A DNA stretch of 64,000 bases from Veillonella parvula DSM 2008 (GTDB taxonomy: Bacteria > Bacillota > Negativicutes > Veillonellales > Veillonellaceae), in the NCBI RefSeq assembly GCF_000024945.1, contig NC_013520.1:482001-546000 (forward strand), read 5' to 3'. The stretch's first letter is position 1; each line of letters begins with the position of its first letter. Positions 7,618-15,023 of the stretch are shown here, piece by piece. The position numbers and the translations under genes were made by a program. The notes beneath the pieces were generated by a model. It searched no databases and was not told the DNA's origin. It saw nothing but the letters and a program-made list of their open reading frames with translations.

Positions 7618-8046
7618 ATGAAAAAACTTTTAATTGCTACAGTATTAACCGCAGTATATGGGATTGGCGGTGTAACATTTGCTTCTACTAATGACGTACA
7701 AAATAATAATGAGCCAATCAAGATGAACTTCTTAGTAGAACGAAATCATGATGATGCAAACAATTTCCAAGATAAAAAATGTGATATGCTACTAGAAAAT
7801 CAAAATAACCAAATGCATAGACAAGATCGAATGGAGCATATGACAATGAATCATCAAGTTGATAATATGCATCGAAAAGATAACGATCAATCTATGAGAC
7901 CAGAAGGTCAAAACCATCGAATGAGACAACAATGTAATAATCATCAAGTGCCACCACAAGGTCAGCCTCCTCATGGTGATCGACATAATGGTAATGCACC
8001 ACAACAACAAACTAGTCAAGGTGCACCACAAACTACACAAAACTAA
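7618..8046 (+). CDS. Secreted Met/His/Gln/Asn-rich protein (paralogue of the gene at 7075)
   Basis: This 142-residue protein has a signal peptide (about 1-22, ending TFAS). The polar mature region is again dominated by Asn, Gln, His, Met, Asp and Pro, including HRQDRMEHMTMNHQ, VPPQGQPPHGD and a Gln/Thr-rich tail. It is clearly built like the protein encoded at 7075: same signal-peptide style, same PPQGQP motif, same low complexity. They are probably diverged duplicates. No catalytic domain is visible. Two cysteines and many Met/His residues would fit metal binding outside the membrane, but no function is established. A 138-bp spacer separates it from its paralogue, so it may have its own promoter. 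Confidence 0.7.
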   Translation: MKKLLIATVLTAVYGIGGVTFASTNDVQNNNEPIKMNFLVERNHDDANNFQDKKCDMLLENQNNQMHRQDRMEHMTMNHQVDNMHRKDNDQSMRPEGQNHRMRQQCNNHQVPPQGQPPHGDRHNGNAPQQQTSQGAPQTTQN

Positions 8047-8050
8047 CCAT

Positions 8051-8222
8051 ATTTTATGAGTCCTTTTCTTTCATAAAATAATAGAGACCGTGGTCATGAA
8101 AGTGCATTCATGGCCACCGTAGAGCCATACACTCTACGTGATACATTCGTATCAGAATCTCTCTCTTACACACAATAACTACACACAAACAAAAAGAGCT
8201 CCTTAGCGAAGGAGCTCTTTTT
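8051..8222 (+). ncRNA. Candidate multi-hairpin structured RNA
   Basis: Four consecutive hairpins precede a terminator. The first is ATTTTATGA/TCATAAAAT (8051-8059/8071-8079). The second is GTGGTCATGAA/TTCATGGCCAC (8090-8100/8107-8117, one wobble). The third is CGTAGAG/CTCTACG (8118-8124/8132-8138) and the fourth is TGATAC/GTATCA (8139-8144/8149-8154). An unpaired CT/CA-rich stretch follows and then a 14-bp terminator (8191-8222). No ORF fits. It may be an independent small RNA or a structured 3' UTR of the Met/His-rich gene. No known family is recognised. Confidence 0.45.
8191..8222 (+). terminator. Strong terminator
   Basis: A perfect 14-bp stem (AAAAAGAGCTCCTT / AAGGAGCTCTTTTT) with an AGCG loop, ending in T residues. 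Confidence 0.95.
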
Positions 8223-8285
8223 GTATCTATTTATAAATATTAGATAGTACTTGATGGGCTGGGAATATTTTATTAACTTCCTAAT

Positions 8286-8313
8286 GAAAAACGACCTATG
8301 CATATAGGTCGTT
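8286..8313 (-). terminator. Terminator of the pyrF-pyrE operon
   Basis: AACGACCTAT/ATAGGTCGTT (10 bp, GCAT loop) lies directly after the pyrE stop codon on the minus strand. It is followed there by TTTTC. Confidence 0.85.
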
Positions 8314-8319
8314 AAAAAT

Positions 8320-8907
8320 TTATTTGATGTGTTTAGAACCGCGTTCTGTCATAGCTATGCCATCTTTGCAAAGAGGGCATTCTTCAGGTTTATAAGTTGG
8401 AACTTCAAGATTAAGTAATGCTTGTACCTTTTCGTGAGGTACACCGAATTCTGCTTTGCCCCCAGAACGGTTAACAAGAAGTCCTACACCTACGATTTCA
8501 CCACCGGATTGGTTTACCACATTTACTACTTCTTGTACAGAACCACCAGTAGTTACGATATCTTCAACGATAAGTACCCTTGTGCCTGGTTCGATTTTAA
8601 AGCCACGACGTAATGTCATAACGCCTTTTTCGCGTTCTGTGAAGATAGCACGAGTGCCAAGAGCTTTACCTACTTCGTGAGCAAGTAAGATGCCGCCGGT
8701 CATAGGTCCAATAACAAGTTCCACATTTTGATCGCGGAAGCGTTCAGCTAATTCTTTACAAAGTTTTTCAGTATATTTTGGATGTTGTAACACATTAAAT
8801 TTTTCAACGTACATTGGACTGTGGAGACCAGATGTCAAAAGGAAGTGGCCTTCTAAAATAGCTTGAGTATCGATCAGTAATTGTTTTACTTCTTGTTCTG
8901 TCATCAT
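8320..8907 (-). CDS. pyrE: Orotate phosphoribosyltransferase
   Basis: This 195-residue enzyme joins orotate to PRPP to give OMP, the fifth step of pyrimidine synthesis. The PRPP-binding signature VLIVEDIVTTGGS is intact. An orotate/PRPP loop region (GPMTGGILLAHEVGKALG) and TEREKG lie upstream of it. The C-terminus carries a CPLC pair (EECPLCKDG) that is common in the clostridial/Negativicute branch of PyrE. Two adjacent Met codons open the frame. The start overlaps the end of pyrF by 4 bp, giving a tightly coupled pyrF-pyrE operon on the minus strand with a terminator immediately after the stop. Confidence 0.95.
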   Translation of the reverse strand: MMTEQEVKQLLIDTQAILEGHFLLTSGLHSPMYVEKFNVLQHPKYTEKLCKELAERFRDQNVELVIGPMTGGILLAHEVGKALGTRAIFTEREKGVMTLRRGFKIEPGTRVLIVEDIVTTGGSVQEVVNVVNQSGGEIVGVGLLVNRSGGKAEFGVPHEKVQALLNLEVPTYKPEECPLCKDGIAMTERGSKHIK

Positions 8908-9623
8908 TTGGATACTTTCTCCATTTCTTCAATAATTAAACGAACCGCTTCACGAGGGTTTTCAGCTTGTGTAATAGGTCGACCAATAACAAGGCGAGAT
9001 GCTCCATCTTGTAAAGCACTAGCTGGTGTAGCAACCCGTTTTTGGTCGTCTGTTGTTGCAAAGGAAGGGCGAATACCAGGGGTAACGATGAGGAAGTCAT
9101 CGCCACATGCTTCTCGAATCATTTTAGCTTCTAATGCGGAACATACAACACCATCCATACCACAGTCTTTAGCGAGTTTTGCAAGGCGAATGACTTGGTC
9201 GGAAATCGGTAGCTGACCACCGATAGCAGTCCAAGATTCATCGTCGAAACTAGTTAAAGCAGTGATGGCTAATAATTTTGGTCGCTCAACGCCTAGTTTC
9301 TCCCCACTCTCACGAGCTGCCTCAACAGCAGCTTTCATCATGACAGGACCACCTTGACCATGTAGAGTAATTAAACTAGCACCGAGACGTGTTAAAGAAG
9401 AAACGCCATGGGCTACGGTATTTGGAATGTCGTGCAATTTTAAATCAAGAAATACCTGTTTGTTTTGCTCCTGTAAAAAATGAATTGTTTTTGCTCCTTC
9501 GGCATAGAATAGCTCCATACCGACCTTGTAAAAGCTAACCGAATCACCGAGGGATAATACGATTTCTTTCACTGCATCCATCGTGGATACGTCAAGGGCA
9601 ACGATTAATCTGTCATCTGCCAT
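8904..9623 (-). CDS. pyrF: Orotidine 5'-phosphate decarboxylase
   Basis: This 239-residue TIM-barrel enzyme decarboxylates OMP to UMP, the last step of pyrimidine synthesis. The active-site signature DLKLHDIPNTV with the catalytic Lys/Asp pair is present. So are the phosphate-binding TPGIRP loop and a VIGRPIT end. It starts with ATG preceded by GGAGG (minus strand) and is the first gene of pyrF-pyrE. It is divergent from the exonuclease gene at 9812, sharing a 188-bp promoter region. That region holds a GTTCA-CCTT-TGAAC dyad at 9717-9730, a possible operator. No PyrR-type leader attenuator is recognised. Confidence 0.95.
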   Translation of the reverse strand: MADDRLIVALDVSTMDAVKEIVLSLGDSVSFYKVGMELFYAEGAKTIHFLQEQNKQVFLDLKLHDIPNTVAHGVSSLTRLGASLITLHGQGGPVMMKAAVEAARESGEKLGVERPKLLAITALTSFDDESWTAIGGQLPISDQVIRLAKLAKDCGMDGVVCSALEAKMIREACGDDFLIVTPGIRPSFATTDDQKRVATPASALQDGASRLVIGRPITQAENPREAVRLIIEEMEKVSK

Positions 9624-9751
9624 GTTGCAACCTCCATACTACATACATATCTAAATAATTTTCACATACTGAGGGCCTATCTGTCAATTAAAATCGGTGT
9701 GAATGAGGTGATTATTGTTCACCTTTGAACAGTAGATTATAGTCTATTTCA

Positions 9752-9760
9752 TGCTATAAT
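9752..9760 (+). promoter_or_regulatory. Extended -10 promoter for the exonuclease/deoC operon
   Basis: TGCTATAAT is a perfect TGnTATAAT extended -10, about 52 bp before the ATG at 9812. No good -35 is seen at 17 bp, as is common for extended -10 promoters. Confidence 0.6.
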
Positions 9761-9811
9761 AAGTAGAGTAAATGAATATAATTCTTATATATAGATTTTG
9801 AAAGGAGTCCT

Positions 9812-10441
9812 ATGTTAGATTTTGTTGCATTAGACTTTGAAACAGCAAATAAATTTAAAAATAGTGCGTGCTCCTTGGCGGTTATTACCGTAAAGGATGG
9901 ACAAATTACTAAAAAGGCATATAGTCTCATCAAACCACCATTTATGAGTTTTGATGATGAATGTATTGAAATTCATGGTATCCAACCGAAGGATGTTCTT
10001 CATGAAAAGACCTTTGATCAGTTGTGGAATGCCATTTATGAAAACCATTTAAAAGGGAATATTATGGTGGCTCACAATGCGAAATTCGATATGAACGTAT
10101 TGCGTGCTACTTTAGATTATTATAAAATCCCTTGGCCAGAACTAGATTATGCATGTACAGTTAAACTTTCACGTGCTGTATGGCCTGATTTAGTTAATCA
10201 TAAGTTGAATACAATGGCCGCATACATTGGAGTTGAGTTTAAACATCATTATGCACTGGATGATGCGGAGACTTGTGCAAAGGTTGTATTAGAAGCTGCT
10301 AAGTTGAAAGGCGTTAATAGCTTACCAGATTTATTAAAGATTACAGGCGTACCGTTAGAACCATTCATTGATGATAAAAATCGCTCTGCTCAAGATGCAT
10401 TACATAAAGAGCCAGAACCAGAGCAAATGTCGTTCTTTTAG
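9812..10441 (+). CDS. DEDDh 3'-5' exonuclease (DnaQ/epsilon-like)
   Basis: This 209-residue protein is a stand-alone proofreading-type exonuclease. It has motif I LDFETAN (Asp/Glu), motif II AHNAKFDMNVL and motif III HHYALDDAETC, whose His and Asp define the DEDDh class. It could trim DNA or small RNA 3' ends or act in repair. It is not obviously the replicative epsilon subunit, since no polymerase gene is near and a short tail ending QMSFF follows the domain. That tail resembles a beta-clamp-binding peptide (Q-x-x-S-F-F), which would fit a replication or repair exonuclease; this is inference. It opens a four-gene plus-strand cluster, with deoC 14 bp downstream. Confidence 0.88.
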   Translation: MLDFVALDFETANKFKNSACSLAVITVKDGQITKKAYSLIKPPFMSFDDECIEIHGIQPKDVLHEKTFDQLWNAIYENHLKGNIMVAHNAKFDMNVLRATLDYYKIPWPELDYACTVKLSRAVWPDLVNHKLNTMAAYIGVEFKHHYALDDAETCAKVVLEAAKLKGVNSLPDLLKITGVPLEPFIDDKNRSAQDALHKEPEPEQMSFF

Positions 10442-10455
10442 TAAGGAGAGGTACT

Positions 10456-11118
10456 ATGTTGGGTAAAGAATTATTAGCTTATGTAGATCATACATTATTG
10501 CGTCCTACAGCTACATGGGATGATATAAAAGAAGTCTGTGAAGCTGGTTTAAGGTATAAAACTGCATCTGTTTGTATTCCTCCAGACTTTGTAGCATCCG
10601 CCCATGAAGCATATCCAGAACTTAACATATGTACCGTTATCGGCTTTCCTTTAGGATATGAAACAACAGAGGTAAAGGTAGCCGAAACGAAACAGGCTAT
10701 TGAAGAGGGCGCTTCTGAAATTGATATGGTAATTAATCTTGGAGATGTAAAGCAAGGTGATTTTGAAGCAGTAACTAGCGAAATTGAGGCGCTTAAGAAA
10801 GCTTGTAGTGATAAGATTTTAAAAGTTATTATCGAAACTTGTTATCTTACAGATTCTGAAAAGGTAGCGCTTTGCAAATGTATTATAAATGGTGGTGCAG
10901 ACTATATTAAAACATCTACTGGATTTGGTAGCGGCGGTGCAAGCCTTGAAGATATTAGACTCTTTAAAAAGCATATTGGTCCTAATGTACAGATCAAGGC
11001 CGCTGGTGGTATTCGCTCTATTACGGATATGAAAGCCTATATTGCAGAAGGTTGTAGCCGAATTGGAGCCAGTGCAGCTGTAGAGTTGCTAAAGAATCAC
11101 TTGAACGAAGAAGTATAA
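10456..11118 (+). CDS. deoC: Deoxyribose-phosphate aldolase
   Basis: This 220-residue TIM-barrel class I aldolase cleaves 2-deoxyribose 5-phosphate to glyceraldehyde 3-phosphate and acetaldehyde in deoxynucleoside catabolism. It has the catalytic Asp in EIDMVINLG, the Schiff-base Lys in YIKTSTGFG and the phosphate-binding KAAGGIRS. It begins with ATG after AAGGAGAGG. It sits upstream of pyrimidine-nucleoside phosphorylase and cytidine deaminase, which form a coherent salvage route from (deoxy)cytidine to sugar phosphates. A hairpin after the stop may lower downstream expression. Confidence 0.95.
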   Translation: MLGKELLAYVDHTLLRPTATWDDIKEVCEAGLRYKTASVCIPPDFVASAHEAYPELNICTVIGFPLGYETTEVKVAETKQAIEEGASEIDMVINLGDVKQGDFEAVTSEIEALKKACSDKILKVIIETCYLTDSEKVALCKCIINGGADYIKTSTGFGSGGASLEDIRLFKKHIGPNVQIKAAGGIRSITDMKAYIAEGCSRIGASAAVELLKNHLNEEV

Positions 11119-11122
11119 TAGA

Positions 11123-11154
11123 AAACCACCTAGGCTATGCTTAGGTGGTTTCTT
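11123..11154 (+). terminator. Hairpin between deoC and pdp (weak terminator/attenuator)
   Basis: AAACCACCTA/TAGGTGGTTT (10 bp) is followed by only a short TTTCTT tract. The next gene begins about 20 bp later, so it is probably a partial terminator or a messenger-processing hairpin within the operon. Confidence 0.6.
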
Positions 11155-11171
11155 AGAATGGCGGTGTAACT

Positions 11172-12473
11172 ATGCGTATGTATGATATTATTCTGAAGAA
11201 AAGGGCGAACTTGCCGTTATCAGATAAGGAAATCCGCTTTGTCATAGATGGCTATGTAAAGGGGGAAATCCCTGATTACCAAGTGAGTGCGCTCTTGATG
11301 ACCATAGTTTTTAATGGTATGAACGCTCGCGAACTAGGAACCTTGACCTTGGCTATGGCTCAATCAGGTAATATGGTAGATTTGTCGAATATTGATGGGA
11401 TTACCGTAGATAAACATAGTACAGGTGGTGTAGGGGATAAGACAACACTTATTATTGCGCCTCTCGTAGCCGCTTGTGGCGGCAAGGTGGCTAAGATGTC
11501 TGGACGTGGACTTGGTCATACAGGCGGCACTATTGATAAGATGGAATCTATTCCAAATTTAAAGGTATCTTTAGAGCAAGATGCTTTTATCGATCAAGTT
11601 AATAAAATCGGTCTTGCTGTTATAGGTCAGTCGGAAGGGCTTGCACCTGCTGATAAAAAGCTATATGCTTTGCGTGATGTGACGGGAACTGTTGATAGCA
11701 TCCCTCTTATTGCATCCTCTGTTATGAGCAAAAAACTGGCTTCTGGTGCACAAGCAATTTTGTTAGATGTAAAGGTTGGTAGTGGCGCCTTTATGAAAAA
11801 CATAGAGGATGCTCGTGAATTGGCTAAAGCAATGGTAGATATTGGAAAGGAAAATGGCCGTTCAGTTAAGGCTATTTTGACGGATATGGATCGACCGTTA
11901 GGCCATGCTATTGGAAATGCTTTGGAGATTCGCGAGGTTATTGATACGTTGAAAGGTCATGGTCCAGAGGATTTAACGCATGAATGTATTATCATGGCAG
12001 CTCATATGCTCGTATTGAGCCATATGTGTGATTACGAAACTGCTCTTAATCGTGTGCAACAAGCACTAGATTCTGGCGCAGCCCTAGAGCGATTACGTTT
12101 AATGATTGAAGCCCAAGGTGGAGACAGCAGAGTTATCGATGATGACCGTGTATTAACAATAGGTAAGTTTACCTATGATGTAACATCGCCTCAAGATGGT
12201 TATATTACCCGTATGAATACAGAACGATGTGGCATTGCATCCGTTATGCTAGGGGCAGGTCGCACGGTTAAAGATGGTCCTATCGATTATAGTGCAGGTA
12301 TTGTAATGCACAAAAAAACTGGGGACGCCGTTAGCATGGGTGAAAGGATAGCCACACTATATGCTTCTGATGAAAGCTTATTCACTAATGCGGCTCAGAC
12401 CTATTTGGCGGCTATTACTATTGGTGATACTGCATCTAAAGTAATGGATACTATACTTGATATTGTAGAGTGA
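11172..12473 (+). CDS. pdp: Pyrimidine-nucleoside phosphorylase
   Basis: This 433-residue protein phosphorolyses uridine, deoxyuridine and thymidine to the base and (deoxy)ribose 1-phosphate. The thymidine phosphorylase family signature SGRGLGHTGGTIDKME is intact. DKHSTGGVGDKT forms the phosphate site, and the C-terminal alpha/beta domain includes GAGR and KKTGDAV. The length and the KHSTGGVG loop match the Bacillus Pdp type, though a strict thymidine phosphorylase (DeoA) cannot be excluded. Two start codons six bases apart are possible (11172 or 11178), and the ribosome-binding site is weak (GGCGGTG). It overlaps nothing, and cytidine deaminase follows after 10 bp. Confidence 0.92.
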   Translation: MRMYDIILKKRANLPLSDKEIRFVIDGYVKGEIPDYQVSALLMTIVFNGMNARELGTLTLAMAQSGNMVDLSNIDGITVDKHSTGGVGDKTTLIIAPLVAACGGKVAKMSGRGLGHTGGTIDKMESIPNLKVSLEQDAFIDQVNKIGLAVIGQSEGLAPADKKLYALRDVTGTVDSIPLIASSVMSKKLASGAQAILLDVKVGSGAFMKNIEDARELAKAMVDIGKENGRSVKAILTDMDRPLGHAIGNALEIREVIDTLKGHGPEDLTHECIIMAAHMLVLSHMCDYETALNRVQQALDSGAALERLRLMIEAQGGDSRVIDDDRVLTIGKFTYDVTSPQDGYITRMNTERCGIASVMLGAGRTVKDGPIDYSAGIVMHKKTGDAVSMGERIATLYASDESLFTNAAQTYLAAITIGDTASKVMDTILDIVE

Positions 12474-12483
12474 GGAGTGCAAT

Positions 12484-12879
12484 ATGAAAGAAAAGGATAT
12501 TCAAAAGCTCATCAATCGTGCTGTTGTGGCTCGCGATAAAACCTATAGTCCTTATTCACATTTTGGCGTGGGCGCAGCCCTTCTTTGCGAGGATGGGAGC
12601 ATCTATGAGGGGTGTAATATAGAGAATGCTTCTTATGGATTAACTAATTGTGCGGAGCGAACTGCTATATTTAAGGCCGTATCAGAAGGGCAAACAAAAT
12701 TTAAAGCCCTTGCTGTAGTTGCTGATACGGAAGGACCCTGTGCCCCATGTGGTGCTTGCCGTCAGGTGATTTCTGAATTTGAAATACCTCGTATTATAAT
12801 GGCGAATTTAAGAGGGGACTATACAGTTGTTGATTTAGAAGGACTATTACCTTTTAGATTTAGGGCCGATAATATGTAA
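12484..12879 (+). CDS. cdd: Cytidine deaminase
   Basis: This 131-residue zinc enzyme converts (deoxy)cytidine to (deoxy)uridine, feeding the phosphorylase encoded just upstream. The zinc and catalytic residues are all present: Cys-Ala-Glu in TNCAERTA and the two cysteines of PCGACRQ. The substrate loop FGVGAALL and ENASYG are also typical. Its size is that of the short tetrameric bacterial class. It is the last gene of the exonuclease-deoC-pdp-cdd cluster. A strong bidirectional terminator shared with the convergent metQ follows. Confidence 0.95.
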   Translation: MKEKDIQKLINRAVVARDKTYSPYSHFGVGAALLCEDGSIYEGCNIENASYGLTNCAERTAIFKAVSEGQTKFKALAVVADTEGPCAPCGACRQVISEFEIPRIIMANLRGDYTVVDLEGLLPFRFRADNM

Positions 12880-12908
12880 AAAAGAGACCACCTATGTGGT
12901 CTCTTTTT
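12879..12908. terminator. Bidirectional terminator between cdd and metQ
   Basis: AAAAAGAGACCAC/GTGGTCTCTTTTT (13 bp, 4-nt loop) has T-runs on both strands and lies between convergent genes. Confidence 0.95.
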
Positions 12909-12916
12909 AGTATACC

Positions 12917-13735
12917 TTAAAATGCAGGAACAATAGCACCTTGGTATTTTTCTTGGATGAATTTGATAATTTCAGGGCTATGAAGTGCAGCCATCAATTT
13001 TTTGATGCGAGGGTCATTTTCATTACCTTTAAGTACAGTTACGATATTAACGTAAGGGGAATCGTTAGTTTCAATCGCCAATGCATCTTTGCCAGGGTTA
13101 AGACCTGCGTTTAATGCAAAGTTAGTGTTGATAGCTGCTAAAGCTACATCGTCAAGGGAACGAGGTACTTGTGCTGCTTCTAATTCTACGAATTGATATT
13201 CGTTAGGGTTCGCAGTAATATCTTGTACGGTAGATAAGATGTTTGTAGAGTCTTTTAATGTAATTAGACCTTGCTTTTGTAACAACAATAATGCACGACC
13301 ACCGTTTGTAGGGTCATTAGGAATAGCGATTTTAGCGCCTTTTGGAAGATCTTTCAAATCTTTGATTTTACGGGAGTATAAACCCATTGGCTCAAGGTGA
13401 ACACCACCAACAGATACTAAGTCAAGTTTGTGAGCTTTTGCGAATTCCTCCATGTAAGGTACGTGTTGGAAGAAGTTGGCATCAATTTCTTTGTCCCCTA
13501 AAGCCAAGTTAGGTGTGTTGTAATCAGTGAATTCTGTGATTTTTAATTCGATACCATCTTTTGCTAAAATCGGTTTAACTTGTTCCAAAATTTCTGCGTG
13601 AGGTACTGCTGTTGCACCAATTTTTAATACTTGTTTACCATCGCTAGTAGCTTGTTTGTTGTCGTTACCGCAGCCTGCGATTAATAAAGCACCGCCAAGG
13701 ATTACAGTAGCTGCTAATGCTAAAAATTTTCTCAT
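12917..13735 (-). CDS. metQ: Methionine-binding lipoprotein (MetQ/NlpA family)
   Basis: This protein of about 272 residues is the substrate-binding lipoprotein of a D/L-methionine ABC importer. A lipoprotein signal peptide ends in LLIAGC, with Cys as lipid anchor. The mature protein shows family landmarks KIGATAVPHAEI, FTDYNTPN, ANFFQH, GGVHLEPMGLYS and IPNDPTNGGRAL. The start chosen is the ATG at 13735, nine bases inside the longest frame, because AAGGAG stands six bases upstream of it. The transporter genes metN and metI lie 12 kb away (25454-27134) rather than adjacent, so this may be their solo partner or an extra binding protein. No SAM or T-box riboswitch is visible upstream. Confidence 0.92.
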   Translation of the reverse strand: MRKFLALAATVILGGALLIAGCGNDNKQATSDGKQVLKIGATAVPHAEILEQVKPILAKDGIELKITEFTDYNTPNLALGDKEIDANFFQHVPYMEEFAKAHKLDLVSVGGVHLEPMGLYSRKIKDLKDLPKGAKIAIPNDPTNGGRALLLLQKQGLITLKDSTNILSTVQDITANPNEYQFVELEAAQVPRSLDDVALAAINTNFALNAGLNPGKDALAIETNDSPYVNIVTVLKGNENDPRIKKLMAALHSPEIIKFIQEKYQGAIVPAF

Positions 13736-13817
13736 TACACACACTCCTTATACAATAATTACATATAAAATATTAAATCTATAGTACTAAATAATTTCCT
13801 ATCTATCAAGAAGGAAT

Positions 13818-13862
13818 TATTATAGGTTCTCCATAACTAAAAACTATGGAGAACCTATAATA
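13818..13862 (-). terminator. Perfect 18-bp inverted repeat after menA
   Basis: The arms 13818-13835 and 13845-13862 are perfectly complementary around a 9-nt loop. It follows the menA stop on the minus strand. The flank on that side is only moderately T-rich (AATTCC), so it is a probable but not classical terminator. It could also block read-through into metQ. Confidence 0.6.
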
Positions 13863-13878
13863 TAAGTATGTTCATTTT

Positions 13879-14826
13879 TTAAAATAATTTCCCCATAATA
13901 AGTCCAATCGCCCACATTAGTTGATAAATCATGGCTGCCCCAGCGGTAGTGCCCATAGCCTTATCTAATTGGAACTCATCTGTATTGGTAGATAATGTAT
14001 GAATTGTTTTGAAAGCTAGTGGTGCCGCAAGGAATGCTAATAAGGCGAACCATGTCATATGGCCTATTATAATCCAAGCAATGATCCAAATAAAATTGAA
14101 AATATATGAGATACTCATTAAGCTGAGCGCTCTTTCACGACCAAGCACGATTGGCAATGTGTGACGTCCATGGTTTTCATCATTTCTAATATCTCGGATA
14201 TTATTCGTCAACATGATGGAACCAACTAACAATGTAGATGGAATTGCAGGAATTAACAGAGCTAAGGATAATTCTCGTGTCCAGGCATAGCCTGTAATGA
14301 GTACGATGGCAAAACCCATAGCGATACCAGAGGAAATTTCTCCAAAGGGTGTTCGAGAAATTGGTTTTGGACCGCCAGAGTAAAGGAAACTAATTAGAAT
14401 ACATAAGAAGCCTATAGGGATGTAATACCAAGTTATAGTAGCAGATAAATAAAGACCAATGATAATGGGTACAAACATGAGTACTTTAATCATTGTTATA
14501 ATGAGTTCTGGTGTTATAGCGCCACGCGTGATAGAACCAGCATTACCTACCTTTTGACCAGCATCGAGTCCAGATTTAAAGTCTTTATATTCATTCCATA
14601 AATTTGCTACAATTTGGGCTGTTACAACAGCTAAAAATATGAGCACTGTATGGAAAATGGCAAGACCTGTACCCTGAGTAGCGCCAAATGCATAATAACT
14701 AAAAGCAGCACCTAAAATGGTAGGCCCTAATGCAGCAGCTAATGTGCGAGGCCTGGTGAGGAAAATTAATTCTTGTATCATATTAAAAGCACACCGAGTG
14801 TGCACTCCTTTCCATTTCTCATACAT
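13879..14826 (-). CDS. menA: 1,4-dihydroxy-2-naphthoate polyprenyltransferase
   Basis: This 315-residue integral membrane protein of the UbiA superfamily has about eight hydrophobic helices. It prenylates dihydroxynaphthoate to demethylmenaquinone. Both Mg-pyrophosphate motifs are present: NEYKDFKSGLD (near residue 78) and NNIRDIRNDENHGR (near 208). It also has the MenA-type opening LTRPRTLAAALGPTILG. The first Met is taken, but Met16 (MIQELIF) may be the true start: AAAGGAG lies upstream of it, with a GCACAC/GTGTGC mini-hairpin between. No other men genes are adjacent. It indicates menaquinone-based anaerobic electron transport. Confidence 0.88.
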   Translation of the reverse strand: MYEKWKGVHTRCAFNMIQELIFLTRPRTLAAALGPTILGAAFSYYAFGATQGTGLAIFHTVLIFLAVVTAQIVANLWNEYKDFKSGLDAGQKVGNAGSITRGAITPELIITMIKVLMFVPIIIGLYLSATITWYYIPIGFLCILISFLYSGGPKPISRTPFGEISSGIAMGFAIVLITGYAWTRELSLALLIPAIPSTLLVGSIMLTNNIRDIRNDENHGRHTLPIVLGRERALSLMSISYIFNFIWIIAWIIIGHMTWFALLAFLAAPLAFKTIHTLSTNTDEFQLDKAMGTTAGAAMIYQLMWAIGLIMGKLF

Positions 14827-14929
14827 ATATCATCTTTACATGTCTATTTATGTATTGTATAGCAGAAAGATAAGCTTGTAAATTATACTATACAGTTATA
14901 TATGTCGTTATAGTATAATAATTTATATA

Positions 14930-14980
14930 TGCAGTATAGATTATCTTTTAAACTCTTAATATATACTGCACAGATTATCT
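14930..14980. promoter_or_regulatory. Repeat-rich promoter region of the secreted-protein pair
   Basis: TGCAGTATA (14930-14938) is inverted as TATACTGCA (14962-14970). GATTATCT occurs twice in direct orientation (14939-14946 and 14973-14980). This nested pattern just upstream of the gene at 15024 suggests a regulator-binding region; the protein is unknown. Confidence 0.35.
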
Positions 14981-15023
14981 AACAATCTATACATAGTGTA
15001 TTGTTAAAAAGGTGAGGTGTCTT

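Noticed and set aside
7153-8040. Minus-strand hydrophobic frames opposite the Met/His-rich genes
   Set aside because: They are the complement of low-complexity CAT/CAA codons, giving artificial Leu/Ile/Met-rich sequence. There is no ribosome-binding site.
13736-13817. SAM or T-box riboswitch before metQ
   Set aside because: The leader is short and AT-rich, with no S-box core, T-box sequence or competing terminator.
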